Shown: positions 1 to 8,934 of the stretch, in pieces
How positions within the stretch are numbered: position 1 is the stretch's first letter
How the letters are laid out: each line of letters opens with the position of its first letter
Assembly (NCBI RefSeq): GCF_023078275.1
Contig: NC_062974.1
Location: 21,753,119-21,817,118, forward strand
DNA length: 64,000 nt
Reading direction: 5' to 3'
Source of the DNA: Leguminivora glycinivorella
Lineage: Eukaryota > Arthropoda > Insecta > Lepidoptera > Tortricidae
Program-made: the position numbers and the translations under genes
The notes under the pieces: generated by a model
Databases searched by the model: none
Told to the model about the DNA's origin: nothing
Seen by the model: the letters and a program-made list of their open reading frames with translations, nothing else

Positions 1-30
1 TTGCAGCATTACGATATAGCGAAAGACTAT

Positions 31-259
31 TTTTAACCCCCGACGCAAAAACGAAGGGGTGTAATAAGTTTGACGTGTCTGTCTGCCTATTTGTCTGTTT
101 GTCTGTCTGTGTGTGTGTGTGTGTCTGTGGCATCGTAGTTCCCGAACGGATGAACCGATTTAAATTTAGTTTTTTTGTCTGAAAGCTGAGTTAGTCGGGA
201 GTGTTCTTAGCCATGTTTCATGAAAATCGGTCCACTATGTCGCGGTCGGGAGTTTTTTC
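31..259 (+). repeat. Interspersed repeat with AACCCCCGAC termini, copy 1
   Basis: This is a short non-coding repeat. It begins with AACCCCCGACGC and ends with a degraded inverted copy (GTCGGGAGTTTT), and it holds a TCTG/TG microsatellite near 80-128. A second copy of nearly the same length and sequence lies at 61479-61737 in the same orientation, where the right end is the better preserved GTCGGGGGTTTT. The short inverted termini suggest a non-autonomous DNA element. No coding capacity is seen. Confidence 0.7.
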
Positions 260-395
260 AAAATTTTAATTTTATTGTTAGGTTATTAAATAACAAATCA
301 AAAAAATATTCAATAAAATAATTTGATTTGTTCCCAGTCAGATTGTTATTAATTATTAATCTTATCTGTGTTGGAACGTTTTGATATTTTTATTT

Positions 396-512
396 TTAAA
401 GACGCTCGAGTCAATCAAAAATTTCCAAAAACTGCCTTTTTCATTATGGCGCAAAAAAAGTGATACTCAAGATTGGTAACAATTAGCCAAAAAACCAAAA
501 CGGTACGATATA
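396..512 (+). repeat. Y repeat, left-end fragment
   Basis: This fragment starts with TTAAAGACGCT, the left terminus of the Y family also seen at 1217 and, inverted, at 51639-52008. It shares the stretch running from 'caatcaaaaatttc' to 'aacaattagccaaaaaacc' with those copies, then similarity stops. It is a truncated copy. Confidence 0.6.
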
Positions 513-786
513 AATTTGATGAAAAACGTGTGACCTGTGCCTTTAAAAAAGTAAAACAGAAAAACGTACGTCGTTTTCGTACGTGTTTTCACTACGATCA
601 ATATGCAAATGGATAATTTAGTAGGCAAGTTTTATTTAAATCGATTAAATCGTAAATAGTGGCTGGCAGCTAAAAAAAATGTTCAACTGGAAAAACCTAG
701 GTACGTTTTTTCGCTAGAATCTACATTTTAGTAGGAAATTTTCTTAAAAATAGATTAAAATTAAACTGGTACAGATTTTTTTTAAT

Positions 787-905
787 TAGCCCGTTATAGT
801 GCCCTACTGCTGGGCAAAGGCCTCTCCCCTTGATTTCCTCAACTCCCTCTGGTGTTATTTTTCCGGCCATGCAGTCACTCATAAAGGCGTCCAAGTCTAA
901 CTTAC
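787..905 (-). repeat. LINE 3'-end fragment
   Basis: Read on the minus strand this contains 'gaggcctttgcccagcag', the motif found near the 3' end of many lepidopteran LINEs, followed by an A-rich tail near 787. It is 5'-truncated. Short frames crossing it on both strands are not genes. Confidence 0.6.
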
Positions 906-1216
906 GAAAAACTAAAAAATGTTTACAACATGTCGGTGTGTACCTTAAACAAACCATGAAAAAAAAACCGCTTCCTAAAAATAAGCGCGTTAGAAAACAC
1001 GGAGAAAAAGAAAAAAATAATTTTACATTGCAATAATATTGATGATTAGATTTCCTACCTAAACCTTTGAAATCAGATTTCTTAAGACGATACGATACAG
1101 GTCAGTTCTCCATACAAACGCTCTCGACTATTTCCTCCTTGGTTTTTGAAGATAGAGCAATGATTTTTTTCGACACAGATTATTATTATTTTTTCTGAGT
1201 CGGACCGTTTTGATAT

Positions 1217-1611
1217 TTTTTGCTATTCTTATTTTAAAAGATGCTAGATCCAATCAAAAATTTCTAAAAACGGCATTTTTCAATATGGCTCGAAAAAGGG
1301 ATACTCAAGATCGGTAACAATGGTCCAAAAAATCTAAACGGTCCGACACAGATTATTTCATTTTAAATTATTCAGATTCTCAAATTTCGTTCCGTTTAAA
1401 TAAGTTTTGAAGGAGGAAAAGAGAGCGGAACCTCGATTTCAAAGATTTTTTCGCAATATCTTTTAACTGAGTTGTTCTTAATGGAATTTTCTTTTTCGAT
1501 AAATCTAGTTAATAAAACTAGTATATTTAACTAAAATTCCCAAATTGAAAGGGGGACTCCTTTCCATTTTAGCATTTTCGCTCCCGTAGCGTCTTAATGT
1601 ATTGCAATAAT
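1217..1611 (+). mobile_element. Y element (short terminal inverted repeats), copy 2
   Basis: This is a non-coding unit of about 395 bp. Its left end (TTAAAAGATGCTA) and right end (TAGCGTCTTAA) are inverted relatives of each other, as in the 370-bp copy at 51639-52008. The shared ends across copies mark it as a small non-autonomous element. Similar inner sequence ('aagttttgaaggagg') recurs at 1812 and, inverted, at about 51825. The superfamily is unknown. Confidence 0.6.
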
Positions 1612-1668
1612 CTAAACATCCAAATTATAGACTAATCAATTATTTTTGTTAGTAATTAAATTCCGTTA

Positions 1669-1801
1669 GGCCGTTTTCACATTATCCGATCCGATATCGG
1701 ATGTCATAAGGATTTCAATGGAAAAAATACAAGATGGCGCCTGTAATGTATGGGATATCGGTCCTACATCCGATATCGGATCGGATAATGTGAAAACGCA
1801 C
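1669..1801. mobile_element. PIF/Harbinger-like MITE, 133 bp, TTA target duplication
   Basis: The left end GGCCGTTTTCACATTATCCG and the right end (its inverted copy, starting GTGCGTTTTCACATTATCCG) form terminal inverted repeats of about 36 bp, continuing into CGATATCGGATGT. The element is flanked by TTA at 1666-1668 and 1802-1804. A 3-bp TWA-type duplication is the hallmark of PIF/Harbinger. The Y copy at 51639-52008 has an uninterrupted single TTA at this place. A 741-bp relative lies at 6310-7050. Confidence 0.85.
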
Positions 1802-2469
1802 TTACGATTCATTAAGTTTTGAAGGAGGAAACAGTCGAGAGCGGAACCTCGATTTTAAAGAATTTTTTCGCAATATCTTTAATTTATAGTCATACTAGTT
1901 ATGAAAAAAAAGCTGCACTTTTAGATGGAAGCAAGCCGCTTTGCATGGTGATAGTAGACATCATAGTAAATAATTTTTTCCGAAGATAACGAAATGTCAT
2001 CCCTTAGGAAGCCGAGCGTAGCGAGGTGTTTTATGAAAATGAAAAAAATTATATCTTTTGATCATGTCGTCCGATTTTGACAAAACGTATCTCAAATGAA
2101 AGGTATTGCTTTATGAAATTGAAAAAAAAATTGAAAAAAAAAATTATAAAAAAAGCAAGAAAAATAATAAAAAAAGTAAATTTACGTATCGCACTGAATA
2201 ACTTCAAAAAATGACAGACAAAATGTACAATGTCGATATATGAGTTTTTTTAAATCAAAGACAGATAAATTCATAGTTGAAAACTAAAGACCGCATCGAA
2301 ATCGGATTAGCATTTTTTAAGATACAAGTTGCCAAAGTTGGGAAAGATCGCTTTATATGGCTACTTTGAAATTCCTTTGCCAGAAAGTCAGAAATAATAT
2401 ATTTTTCTGATACAGAAAAATACACAGTAACAGTACACATCAAAATAAAATAAAAAAATCCGAGGATGT

Positions 2470-2682
2470 AATGTTTTGAAAAGAAGTTGCCCGCCGAGTT
2501 TCTTGCCGGTCCCATAGTGGATACCCCCCTCCCAACTGAGGGGGGACTGAAATCTTCTCGAGGCTGAGGCGTAGGGTTAGAGCCGGCGTAGCTTTATTTG
2601 ACGTTCATATGCGCATTGTAATATGCCTACTTGAAAAATAAATATTTCATTTTCATTTCATTTTCATTTTCATTTTCATAAT
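2470..2682 (+). repeat. LINE 3' tail inserted in the X left arm
   Basis: About 210 bp absent from the matching place in the right arm (about 5460) interrupts an X unit between 'ccgaggat' and 'ataatttcatccc'. It contains 'gccgagtttcttgccgg' and ends in 'gaaaaataaatattt' followed by a (CATTTT)n-type simple tail. This is the form of a severely 5'-truncated LINE insertion on the plus strand. Confidence 0.65.
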
Positions 2683-2727
2683 TTCATCCCTTAGAACGAC
2701 GAGCGTAGCGAGGTCGGTTATGAAAAC

Positions 2728-3876
2728 CACAGAACTAAATCAAGATAGAAGGAAAATGCTCGGCGATTAACAGCGAAACCGAGCATGTAACGTTTTGTGT
2801 CGAGCCTATGACGTCACGAGTGTACTTTAGTGATGGGAACGTTGTCGCCGCGTAACCCATTCGATTGATTGTGGAGGTTGCGTGCGGGATGCCCGCCGAA
2901 GTTAAAAATATCGGATGTTCATCTTCGTTGTGAAATGAAGTAAGTATATACCTGTATTGGTGTGATGACAAACAATTCACTAGTAGGTATATAATTTGCC
3001 TAAGGCCAGGAACAAAGATTTTAGTAGGTAGGTATTAATACTAGTTAATATTTCGTAATATTTTTAAGAAAATCGACCATGTACTCACTTCATTATCCTC
3101 ATGTTATTTGTTATAAATAACAGTAATATATAAATATTGTAGTAATATATAAATATAATTAACCATTAACACATTTTTAGAGTTATTTTTATTCATAATA
3201 AATATAGAGCGTATTATGTTTGTACTTATTTTTCTGCCGACCAAAAATTCAACGTTAATTCCGTAACTGTAACCTATTTTAAAGTTAAATTTACTTTTCA
3301 CTCGTACTTTATATGTATAGTTTCATAACAATAAAAACATAATTATAATTTCCACTGCTTCGCAAAATCGATTTAAATCGAATAAGGAAATCGCAGTTCC
3401 GTGGTGCACCACTATTCTTAAGTTCGACGTGAGTTCGACGGACAAAATAACAAATCTACCTTCACTTTGTCTCGACAGTTTGAATAGCCTATTTTTATAT
3501 CGCTTGTTTTAAACGCACGCCAAGTCGGACTCGTCAAATTAAAGCCGCAATGGAAAACTAGTTTGACGGCCGTACGTCAGCTAATGTTTTGATGATAAAA
3601 ATAGGAAAATCGTGTTTTTTGTTTAATAAAAAATATTTTAGGACAAATGTTACTTACCGATGATAGGAAACACTGTTTAACACTCTTGCTTTTATTGTTG
3701 GTGTTTGAACAGTTAATTATCGAATACCGACCCATTTTGTATTTTTCACTGTATGTCACTCGCGGGCAGCGGTCGGGAGCAGACTGACTTGCGCGGCGAA
3801 CAATGTTGCTCGCTATTTAACTTTTCCGCACGCGAAGTAGATACACTTTTTCCTTCTATCTTGATTTGGTTCTGTG
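2728..3876. mobile_element. hAT-like non-autonomous element, 1149 bp, 8-bp target duplication
   Basis: The terminal inverted repeats start CACAGAAC and continue AAATCAAGATAGAAGGAAAA, with about 30 bp matching at both ends and one mismatch. The element is flanked by a perfect ATGAAAAC at 2720-2727 and 3877-3884. An 8-bp duplication with CA-starting termini is the hAT signature. The inverted X unit at about 5420 lacks the insertion. The interior (2760-3840) is AT-rich with no transposase motif, so it is non-autonomous. Confidence 0.85.
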
Positions 3877-4140
3877 ATGAAAACCGAAAAAAAAATCAAT
3901 TTTTTTTGTACGTTGTCCGATTTTGACAAAACATATTTCAGTTGAAAGGTATTGCTTTATGTAACTTAAAAAAAATATTGAGAAAAAAAATGGAAAAAAA
4001 ATGTAACAATTTTTTTGAAAAAAACTTAAATTTTCGTATCACACTGAATAAGTGCAAAAAACGGTACACACGATGTATAATGTCGATATATGAGTTTTTA
4101 AAGTTAAAGACAAATCAATTCATGATTATAAACTAAAACC

Positions 4141-4683
4141 GGCCAAGAGCGTGTCGGGCCACGCTCAGTGTAGGGTTCCGTAGTTTTTTGTATTTTTCTC
4201 AAAAACTACTGAACCTATCAAGTTCAAAACAATTTTCCTAGAAAGTCTTTATAAAGTTCTACATTTGTGATTTTTTTCATATTTTTTAAACAAATGGTTC
4301 AAAAGTTAGAGGGGGGGACGCACTTTTTTTTCCTTTAGGAGCGATTATTTCCGAAAATATTAATATTATCAGAAAATGATCTTAGTAAACCCTTATTCAT
4401 TTTTAAATACCTATCGAACAATATATCACACGTTGGGGTTGGAATGAAAAAAAATATCAGCCCCCACTTTACATGTAGGGGGGGTACCTTAATAAAACAT
4501 TTTTTTCCATTTTTTATTTTTACACTTTGTTGGCGTGATTGATATACATATTGGTACCAAATTTCAGCTTTCTAGTGCTAACGGTTACTGAGATTATCCG
4601 CGGACGGACGGACGGACGGACGGACGGACGGACGGACGGACGGACGGACGGACGGACGGACAGACAGACATGGCGAAACTATA
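4141..4683 (+). repeat. GGCCAAG-type interspersed repeat, copy 1, inside X
   Basis: The insert begins GGCCAAGAGCGTG with 'gggttccg' shortly after, and ends after a GGAC microsatellite with 'atggcgaaactata'. It is flanked by AAAACC at 4135-4140 and 4684-4689. The inverted X unit at about 5165 has the same site with only one such run, so this is a true insertion. A relative with the same start lies at 34873-35358. It is non-coding. Confidence 0.7.
4602..4670 (+). repeat. (GGAC)n microsatellite
   Basis: About 14 near-perfect GGAC units are followed by CAGACAGACA. The run sits near the 3' end of the GGCCAAG-type repeat, where such elements commonly carry GACG/GACA runs. The frame reading RTDGRTDG through it is not a gene. 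Confidence 0.95.
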
Positions 4684-6138
4684 AAAACCAAATCGAAATC
4701 GGATCAGTAGTTTTTAAGATATAAGATACTTAAGTTGGCTTAGTTTGTTTATATGGTCGCTTATAAATTCCTTAGCTAGAAAGTCAGAAACATTAACATT
4801 TTTCTTACAGCTAAAAGTATGCATTGGTAAAAAACATCATAATAAACGATTATTTCTGAGGATATAAAAATTTCATCCCTTAGAAAGCCTTATAATGACG
4901 ATCCAATAAAAAAAACAGTTTTTTTTTTGTTTTTAGTAACAGACCTCGCTACGCTCGGCTTTCTAAGGGATGAAATTTTTATATCCTCAGAAATAATCGT
5001 TTATTATGATGTCTTTTACTAATGCATACTTTTAACTGTAAGAGAAATGTTAATGTTTCTGACTTTCTAGCTAAGGAATTTATAAGCGACCATATAACAA
5101 ACTAAGCCAACTTTGGTATTTGGTAACTTGTATCTTAAAAACTACTGATCCGATTTCGATTTGGTTTTTAGTTTATAATCATGAATTTATTTGTCTTTAA
5201 CTTTGAAAACTCATATATCGACATTATACATCATGTGTACCGTTTTTTGCAGTTATTCAGTGTGATACGAAAATTTAAGTTTTTTTTAAATTGTTAATTT
5301 TTTTTCCAATTTTTTTTTTAATATTTTTTTAAGTTACATAAAGCAATACCTTTCAATTAAAATATGTTTTGTCAAAATCGGACGACGCACAAAAAAATAA
5401 GATTTTTTTTTTCGGGGATTCGTAACCGACCTCGCTACGCTCGTCGTTCTAAGGGATGAAATTATGATATCCTCGGAATTTTTTATTTTATTTTGATGTT
5501 TACTGTTACTATGTATTTTTCTGTGTCAGAAAAATATATTATTTCTGACTTTCTGGCAAAGGAATTTCAAAGTGGCCATATAAAGCGATCTTTCCCAACT
5601 TTGGCAACTTGTATCTTAAAAAATTCTAATCCGATTTCGATGCGGTCTTTAGTTTTCAACTATGAATTTATCTGTCTTTGATTTAAAAAACTCATATATC
5701 GACATTGTACATTTTGTCTGTAATTTTTTGAAGTTATTCAGTGCGATACGTAAACTTTACTTTTTTTATTATTTTTCTTGCTTTTTTTATAATATTTTTT
5801 TTTCAATTTTTTTTTTCAATTTCATAAAGCAATACCTTTTATTTGAGATACGTTTTGTCAAAATCGGACGACATGATCAAAAGATATAATTTTTTTCATT
5901 TTCATAAAACACCTCGCTACGCTCGGCTTCCTAAGGGATGAAATTTCGATATCCTCGGAAAAAATCATTTACTATGATGTCTACTATCACCATGCAAAGC
6001 GGCTTGCTTCCATCTAAAAGTGCAGCTTTTGGCCAAAAATTCTCCATAACAAGTATGACTATTAACTGAGTTGTTCTGAATGGACAATTTTTTTCGATAA
6101 ATCTAGTTAATAACACTATTTTCGCTCCTATAGCATCT

Positions 6139-6192
6139 TAAATACCTAAAAGTACTTAAACACCTAAAAGTACTTAAATACCTAAAAGAACA
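6139..6192 (+). repeat. Short tandem repeat, unit about 18 bp
   Basis: Three imperfect copies of 'aaatacctaaaagtactt' follow the end of Y copy 3. Nothing else is recognised up to the Harbinger-like element at 6310. Confidence 0.8.
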
Positions 6193-6309
6193 ACCAGCGA
6201 ATCGTGTCATCACGCACGCACACAAGGGTAGCTTAGCTAACAACTCTGCGACACGGCCGGCCGCCGCGGCACGTTGCCGTATCGTGCAAATGACACATTG
6301 AGCGGTGTA

Positions 6310-7050
6310 GGCCGTTTTCACATTATCCGATCCGATATCGGGTGTCGGACCGACATCCTACATCCGATAAACGCTTCCGATAGTGTCGGATGTCGGTCCG
6401 ATAAAACGCATTGTTCCAAATCAATGAAGTATGATTTTGTATCAAAAAATATATTTAAAAAGTTTTATATTTAATAATTATAAGCACTATATTTCAAATA
6501 TTTTATTGTAAAATTAAAACGATTAACGAGCATAAAAATACTCAAGAGCGGCAAGTAAAATAAATACTTATAATTTTACATTTAACTATATCTACTAAAA
6601 GATGAAAAAATTAGTATCCGCAATTCGGACCGATGAATTACAATCTTTTTGTTTTCAACAGAAATTCATCATTAACAGCAGCTGTTTAATAGACGCCATT
6701 TTTGTCACGCACACTACACTACAAACGTATACCCAAAGAGCATTGAATCACTACGTATACCTACATTATATACGCACACACACAAATATTATCGGCCGAC
6801 AGCTGGCGGGGGGTCCGGCATGCCAAAAATGTCGGAAGCGTCCTGCCGATATCGGCAGTTCGGTGGTGCCTCGGACAAAAACGGTTCTAGGAGAGTGCCA
6901 TCTGCATTAAATCCGCAATTTTTGCGTTTTATATCGTTTTTTAGTAATAATGATCTATTAAATACATAAATAAAAACCTGGAAGCGCATAAATCTTACAT
7001 TTTACATCCTTCCTATATCCGATATCGGGTCGGATAATGTGAAAACGGCC
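6310..7050. mobile_element. Harbinger-like element, 741 bp, GTA target duplication
   Basis: Its ends are the same GGCCGTTTTCACATTATCCG terminal inverted repeats as the 133-bp MITE at 1669, and they continue into CGATATCGGGTGTC-type sequence. GTA occurs at 6307-6309 and again at 7051-7053. The interior holds further short inverted 'cggatgtcggtccgat' motifs near 6330-6400 and a GC-rich patch near 6795-6900. The longest internal frame (102 codons from 6602) has no recognisable domain, so the element appears non-autonomous. Confidence 0.8.
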
Positions 7051-7287
7051 GTAGGGTTGCCAACCGTAGGTAGTATACACAAAGACAGGAAAAATGCTCT
7101 GAGGAAAATGTTATGATATATAGTATTGTAAGTAATATATTATTTTGGTTCAGCGTACTGTAATTATTTTTAATTTCTGTACCATTTTTTTTGTAGGTAC
7201 TGTACTGCACACAATTACACCGTCATATTTAAAATAGATACCTAACTTGGATAAGTACTCGACACCGATAGCAATAAGAAGTTGCAG

Positions 7288-7410
7288 GGCAATCATGGTC
7301 GCGCGATAAATGATAAAACATCGGGCCGTCCCTAGTCCCTATCGCACTTACAAATAGTGCGATAGGGACGGCCTGATATTTTTATCATTTATTGCGCGAC
7401 CATAATTGCC
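7288..7410. repeat. Palindromic MITE, copy 1 of a pair
   Basis: This is a nearly complete palindrome of 123 bp. The left arm 'ggtcgcgcgataaatgat' and the right arm 'atcatttattgcgcgacc' pair, as do the inner arms around 'ggccgtccc' and 'gggacggcc'. A second copy with the same arms lies at 8548-8653. It is non-coding. Confidence 0.85.
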
Positions 7411-7500
7411 TGCCTGCTGTCTATAAGGCTGTCCTTTCGTCCTTTGTCCACATTAGAGATGGGCCGAATATTCGGTAAATATTCGGTATTCAGCATATTT

Positions 7501-7719
7501 AGTTAATCTCAGCATCTCCAGAGGTCCGACAGGTTTTCTAAATATATATTGTTTTTTTATTCGAGGTGAGATTTTAAAGACCAGTTCTTCGAAACTTGCT
7601 ATTGTCATTCTGAAATATTCTTTGAACTTCACTTCACTTGTCTTTAATGCCGCATATTTCCTTTCAAAATGAGTTCCGTCATTATTCATTTTATATATAT
7701 ATATGGGTTGACCCAGCAT
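7501..7719 (-). pseudogene. HARBI1-like (PIF/Harbinger) transposase N-terminal fragment
   Basis: The minus-strand frame contains FKEYFRMTIASFEELVF and, about ten residues further, RKPVGPLEMLRLT. This pattern (YFRM, then a hydrophobic helix, then P..E.L.LTL) matches the N-terminal region of HARBI1-type nucleases. After LRLT, at about 7501, the sequence switches abruptly to a different repeat ('gatgggccgaatattcgg'), so the catalytic DDE domain is missing. Upstream, on its 5' side, lies the GC-rich block at 7838-8060, a likely 5' subterminal region of the same element. Only about 65 codons survive, so it is non-functional. Confidence 0.65.
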
Positions 7720-7837
7720 CTTCTTTTCGTCTCCTTTTTTTTAAGCGCCTCCGTAATACAAGCAAGAGCAGAATGCGCGTAATGGGATCCATGTCTGGAT
7801 AAAGACTGATCGTGAAGTTCTGCACTGTGTATAGTTA

Positions 7838-8060
7838 TCGAGGCGCGGCGACGCACCGCCAGTTTTGGCGGCGCGGCGACGCGCCGCAAAAATTCTGCGT
7901 TGCGGTGCCGCGCCGCGGTTTTTGCGGTGCGTCGACGCACCGCGAGTTCTTGCGTCGCGGTGCCGCGCCGCAGATTTCCTGCCGCAAAAACTGGCGGCGC
8001 GGCAACGCAACGCAGAATTTTTGCGGTGCGTCGCCGCAACGCGCCCATGTGGCCAGGCCC
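7838..8060. repeat. GC-rich subterminal repeat array of a Harbinger-like element
   Basis: About 220 bp is composed of variants of 'gcggcgacgcaccgcaaaaa' in both orientations ('gcggtgcgtcgacgcaccgc' is itself a palindrome), bordered by 'ggccaggccc' at 8051-8060. Base composition contrasts sharply with the AT-rich surroundings. Frames exist on both strands, but they are by-products of the repeat. Its position next to the HARBI1 fragment suggests transposase-binding subterminal repeats. Confidence 0.6.
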
Positions 8061-8198
8061 TAAGGTAGCGGATGAAATAACGTACCAAAAGTATCTGACA
8101 GCCTGAATAACTTTTCGAAATGTAGATAGCGGTAAGGTAGCGGATGAAATAACGTACCAAAAGTATCTGACAGCCTGAATAACTTTTCGAAATGTAGA
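8061..8198 (+). repeat. Tandem duplication, period 72 bp
   Basis: The segment beginning 'taaggtagcggatgaaat' at 8061 is repeated from 8133, essentially without change through 'tcgaaatgtaga' at 8198. It abuts the GC-rich Harbinger-like block. Near identity implies a recent duplication. Confidence 0.9.
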
Positions 8199-8338
8199 AT
8201 ATCTACATTATATATCTACACCGCAAAAAAATGACACATCTCTCTGTGTTTAGCGGTGTCGGTGTCAGAATGGTATTAATTACTTCTGAAGCATTGTTTG
8301 ATCCGCTATTTTTGATGCTGACTGTAAATTGATGTGTA

Positions 8339-8440
8339 ACATTGGTCTAAGCGCGACAGCGGTGAGCGGCGGCCATACATATGGGACTTTTCATTCGCAC
8401 GTATGGCTGCCGCTCACCGCTGTCGCGCTTAGACCAGTGT
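8339..8440. repeat. Palindromic MITE
   Basis: The left arm 'ggtctaagcgcgacagcggt' is repeated inverted at the right ('cgctgtcgcgcttagacc'), and inner arms around 'ggcggccatac' and 'gtatggctgcc' continue the pairing. Total length is about 100 bp with a loop near 8385. Confidence 0.85.
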
Positions 8441-8547
8441 CGTGGCTGGGCCGTTAGGGCTATCAAAATTACATGTTGAATGTAGAATAGGTACAATACC
8501 GCTGAAAACGGTGTTAGTACGAGTATTTTAATAAAATCAGCACCGAT

Positions 8548-8653
8548 AGCATGGTCGCGCGATAAACGAAAAACATCAGGCCGTCCTTTTCGCACTTACA
8601 GATAGTGTGTAAAGGACGGCCTGACGTTTTATCGTTTATCGCGCTACCATGCT
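8548..8653. repeat. Palindromic MITE, copy 2 of the 7288 family
   Basis: Arms 'agcatggtcgcgcgataaac' and 'gtttatcgcgctaccatgct' enclose the shared inner arms 'caggccgtcc' and 'ggacggcctg'. It is the same family as 7288-7410, but shorter and with a diverged centre. Confidence 0.85.
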
Positions 8654-8710
8654 TGCCTTCGTGCCTTCAGACAATAGGGATGACGACTACATAAAAAATG
8701 GCATTCTGTT

Positions 8711-8934
8711 TAGTCCGTCAGTTAGATCGTCCAAAAATACTTAACACATATTTTTCGCTTTTTCTAATTAATGAAAAAATACAAGCATCAAAGTTCCGGA
8801 GTAGGGGCTTGTGACGTCACTTCTAAGTAAAATTTGTACCTAGGCGTGACGTCACGCGAAACTTCAACGTACTGTATCGTCGTCATTTTTCGTTTACGAG
8901 AAAAAAAATCTTTGATAATCTAACTGACGGATTA
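8711..8934. repeat. MITE with TAGTCCGTCAGTTAGAT termini
   Basis: The left end TAGTCCGTCAGTTAGAT is matched by an inverted right end (ATCTAACTGACGGATTA). The interior of about 190 bp holds paired 'gtgacgtcac' and 'cgtgacgtcacg' palindromes (CRE-like TGACGTCA cores) near 8811 and 8846. It is non-coding. Confidence 0.75.

Larger units (their letters stand above)
1883..6061. mobile_element. X element: foldback-like palindrome with tandem units in its arms
   Basis: The left arm (1883 to about 4894) and right arm (about 4957-6061) are inverted copies that share the terminus TAGTCATACTTGTTATG. Each arm is built from repeated units of about 480 bp. The unit junction, 'catcccttag...gagcgtagcgagg', occurs forward at 1995 and 2688 (and partially at 4875) and inverted at 4943, 5429 and 5910. 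The right arm is compact (1.1 kb). The left arm is 3 kb because three later elements landed in it. TTAA flanks both ends (1879-1882, 6062-6065), and single TTAA copies exist in unoccupied Y elements. Long inverted arms of tandem units resemble Foldback transposons. No transposase is seen. Confidence 0.75.
1612..6147 (+). repeat. Y element copy 3, split by a MITE and by the X foldback
   Basis: The Y sequence is recognisable at about 1640-1668, 1802-1882 and 6062-6147, ending in the family terminus (here TAGCATCTTAA). The pieces are separated by the Harbinger-like MITE (1669-1801) and the X palindrome (1883-6061). Intact Y copies read straight through both junctions, at about 1385 and 1470 and inverted near 51850 and 51770. 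They serve as empty sites that prove both insertions. Confidence 0.65.

Noticed and set aside
4539..4724. Open frame reading RTDGRTDGRTDG
   Set aside because: It is a translation of the GGAC microsatellite inside a transposable repeat.
6602..6910. 102-codon plus-strand frame
   Set aside because: It lies wholly within the 741-bp Harbinger-like element, ends in a palindromic GC patch, and shows no transposase motif.
7686..8160. Long overlapping frames on both strands in the GC-rich block
   Set aside because: They arise from stop-poor GC-rich palindromic repeats; the sequences are Arg/Ala-rich with no domain and are present in five frames at once.
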